From Bdellovibrionaceae bacterium UBA2339 (GTDB lineage Bacteria > Bdellovibrionota > Bdellovibrionia > Bdellovibrionales > JAMPXM01): 16,577 bases of DNA. A program made the position numbers and the translations under genes. Location: positions 1 through 16,577 of the forward strand of contig DDUL01000028.1 of NCBI GenBank assembly GCA_002344785.1, given 5' to 3'. Shown here one piece after another: positions 15,252 to 16,577 of this stretch (the stretch's first letter is position 1; the number at the start of each line of letters is the position of its first letter). Below the pieces are notes generated by a model that saw only the letters and a list, made by a program, of their open reading frames with translations, searched no databases and was not told the DNA's origin.

Positions 15252-16577
15252 ATGGCAGGTTCTAGTCACGAGACAGGTTCAGAAAAGCGGGCCGCAGCGG
15301 CGACTCGTGGAGAGCCGCGCGTGCTCACATCGGCCGAATTGAACGCCATGATCAAAGAAGAGATCGAGCGTCTCAGTAAACTCGGGCGCGAGAAGAGCTT
15401 CCTCACCGTTGAAGAAATCAACGACACACTTCCGCAAGAGATCGTTGAGCCTGCACTGCTGGATCAATTGATGGCGGCGCTTGAAAGCGCGGGCATCATC
15501 ATCACTGAACCGAGCACAGGAAAGAAAGACGGCGAAGAAGAGGCCGGCGGCTTCCTCGATTCAGGCGCTGAAGAGGAAGAAGACGAAGACGATGATGATG
15601 ACGTCGGCGATGAAGACGTGCGCGGCAACGACCCCGTACGACTTTACTTGCGCAAGATGGGTAGCGTGTCGCTGCTCACACGCGAAGGCGAAGTTGAGAT
15701 CGCACGTCGAATCGAAAAGGGTGAGCGCGAAATCGTGAAGGCGATTTTGCTTTCGCCGATCGGCACGCACGAGATCATCCAGCTGGGTGAGCGACTCGAC
15801 AAAGGCCGAATCAAAGTGAAATCCATCTTCCGTGGTTTGGAAGACGAAGAAACTCAGTACGACGAACAAGAGTACATCGAAAAGGTGCATGAGCTGATCG
15901 GCCACGTGAAGCTCTATCAAGAGAAAGCGGCGCCGATGTTCACCGGCCTGCGCGACGAATCTTTGAAGTCGGCGCAGAAGGTGGAAACTGAAAAAGCGCT
16001 GTTGGCTTTGAACACCGATTTGATGGTGCACTTTGAATCGATCAACTTTAACCGCAAGACAATCAATCGCATCGTCATCAAGTTTAAGAACTTGGTGAAT
16101 CGCATGACGGTGTTGCGTAAGCGCGTGCGCGAAGGCTTGCAGAAAACTTTCGCTCCGGATCTGGAAACCCTGGGTCAGCGTTACAAGTTGGTCGAGTCGA
16201 ACGACAAAGAGCTCACCAAGATGACTCGCGACACGGGCTTGAGCTTCCAGCGCTTCCGCCAGCTTTATACGCAAGCTGTGGATGCCGAAGCTCGATTGAA
16301 GCGCCTTCACGATGAGACGCAGATGCACTTCAATTGGATTCGCGACACCTACACGGCGATTTGGAAGGGTGAGCGCGAGGCCGATGCGGCGAAAGCTGAG
16401 TTGGTCGAAGCCAACCTGCGCTTGGTGGTCTCGATTGCGAAGAAGTACACCAACCGCGGCTTGCAGTTCTTGGATTTGATCCAAGAGGGCAATATCGGCC
16501 TAATGAAGGCGGTGGACAAATTCGAATACCAACGCGGCTATAAGTTTTCTACCTACGCCACTTGGTGGATTCGTCAG
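15252..16577 (+). CDS. rpoD: primary sigma factor RpoD (sigma-70), 3' end beyond window
   Basis: This is the housekeeping sigma subunit of RNA polymerase. The window holds 442 codons and ends in frame inside region 2. Residues ~25-90 look like region 1.1. An acidic run of Glu/Asp (~107-122) follows. Region 1.2 is DPVRLYLRKMGSVSLLTREG (127-146). A long non-conserved region comes next. The last 63 residues show region 2.1-2.4: AELVEANLRLVVSIAKKYTN, FLDLIQEGNIGLMKAVDKF and YKFSTYATWWIRQ. Regions 3 and 4 lie outside. The AGGAGG site fixes the start. It follows dnaG as expected for the macromolecular-synthesis operon; the 84-bp gap could hold an extra promoter, but none is clear. Confidence 0.96.
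   Translation, partial: MAGSSHETGSEKRAAAATRGEPRVLTSAELNAMIKEEIERLSKLGREKSFLTVEEINDTLPQEIVEPALLDQLMAALESAGIIITEPSTGKKDGEEEAGGFLDSGAEEEEDEDDDDDVGDEDVRGNDPVRLYLRKMGSVSLLTREGEVEIARRIEKGEREIVKAILLSPIGTHEIIQLGERLDKGRIKVKSIFRGLEDEETQYDEQEYIEKVHELIGHVKLYQEKAAPMFTGLRDESLKSAQKVETEKALLALNTDLMVHFESINFNRKTINRIVIKFKNLVNRMTVLRKRVREGLQKTFAPDLETLGQRYKLVESNDKELTKMTRDTGLSFQRFRQLYTQAVDAEARLKRLHDETQMHFNWIRDTYTAIWKGEREADAAKAELVEANLRLVVSIAKKYTNRGLQFLDLIQEGNIGLMKAVDKFEYQRGYKFSTYATWWIRQ

Noticed and set aside
15561..16484. Minus-strand open frame of 307 codons
   Set aside because: It is antisense to rpoD, whose sigma-70 regions are unmistakable in the plus frame.
1..16577. CRISPR arrays, insertion sequences, integrase or prophage genes
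   Set aside because: No regularly spaced repeats, transposase or integrase motifs, or terminal inverted repeats were found; the tRNA gene shows no duplicated 3' end within the window.

Overview
The window comes from a moderately GC-rich Gram-negative bacterium. It carries a Tat-signal gene family, an S21 gene and a macromolecular-synthesis operon in the order rpsU-yqeY-dnaG-rpoD. The RpoD has a long acidic N-terminal stretch and the gene mix suggests a deltaproteobacterial-type lineage such as Bdellovibrionota. That placement is an inference from gene content only; no phylogeny was possible.

Layout. (1) 15-104: tRNA-Ser(GGA), minus strand, CCA encoded. (2) 420-8046: an accessory cluster of four genes. 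Three are paralogous Tat-exported beta-propeller-like proteins resembling the DUF1513 family (420-1595, 5536-6789, 6877-8046). The fourth, on the minus strand between copies 1 and 2, is a 1273-residue chimera (1601-5422). It joins a YraQ/ArsP-type permease to Cys-rich helical segments, seven FG-GAP/VCBS calcium-type repeats and a C-terminal ASPIC/UnbV (CRTAC1-like) domain. All four genes lack a usable Shine-Dalgarno site and have a -10-like hexamer 6-7 nt before the ATG, so they may be leaderless. (3) 8106-9368: serS. (4) 9396-12036, minus strand: an unusually short baeRF-family (eRF1-like, putative ribosome-associated) protein, a periplasmic protein built from two Cys-paired repeats, and tadA. 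(5) 12212-16577, plus strand: rpsU, a terminator, then yqeY-dnaG (4-nt overlap) and rpoD, which runs off the window edge.

How the genes fit together. The right half is core information processing: tRNA charging (serS), wobble editing (tadA), ribosome function (rpsU, baeRF), and replication and transcription initiation (dnaG, rpoD). The left cluster is the unusual part. A membrane permease carrying a large extracytoplasmic propeller is embedded among three Tat-exported propellers that share invariant His and Cys residues. I infer a cell-envelope system that handles a metal or another inorganic or organometal substrate. The substrate cannot be read from the sequence, and I know of no described system with this composition.
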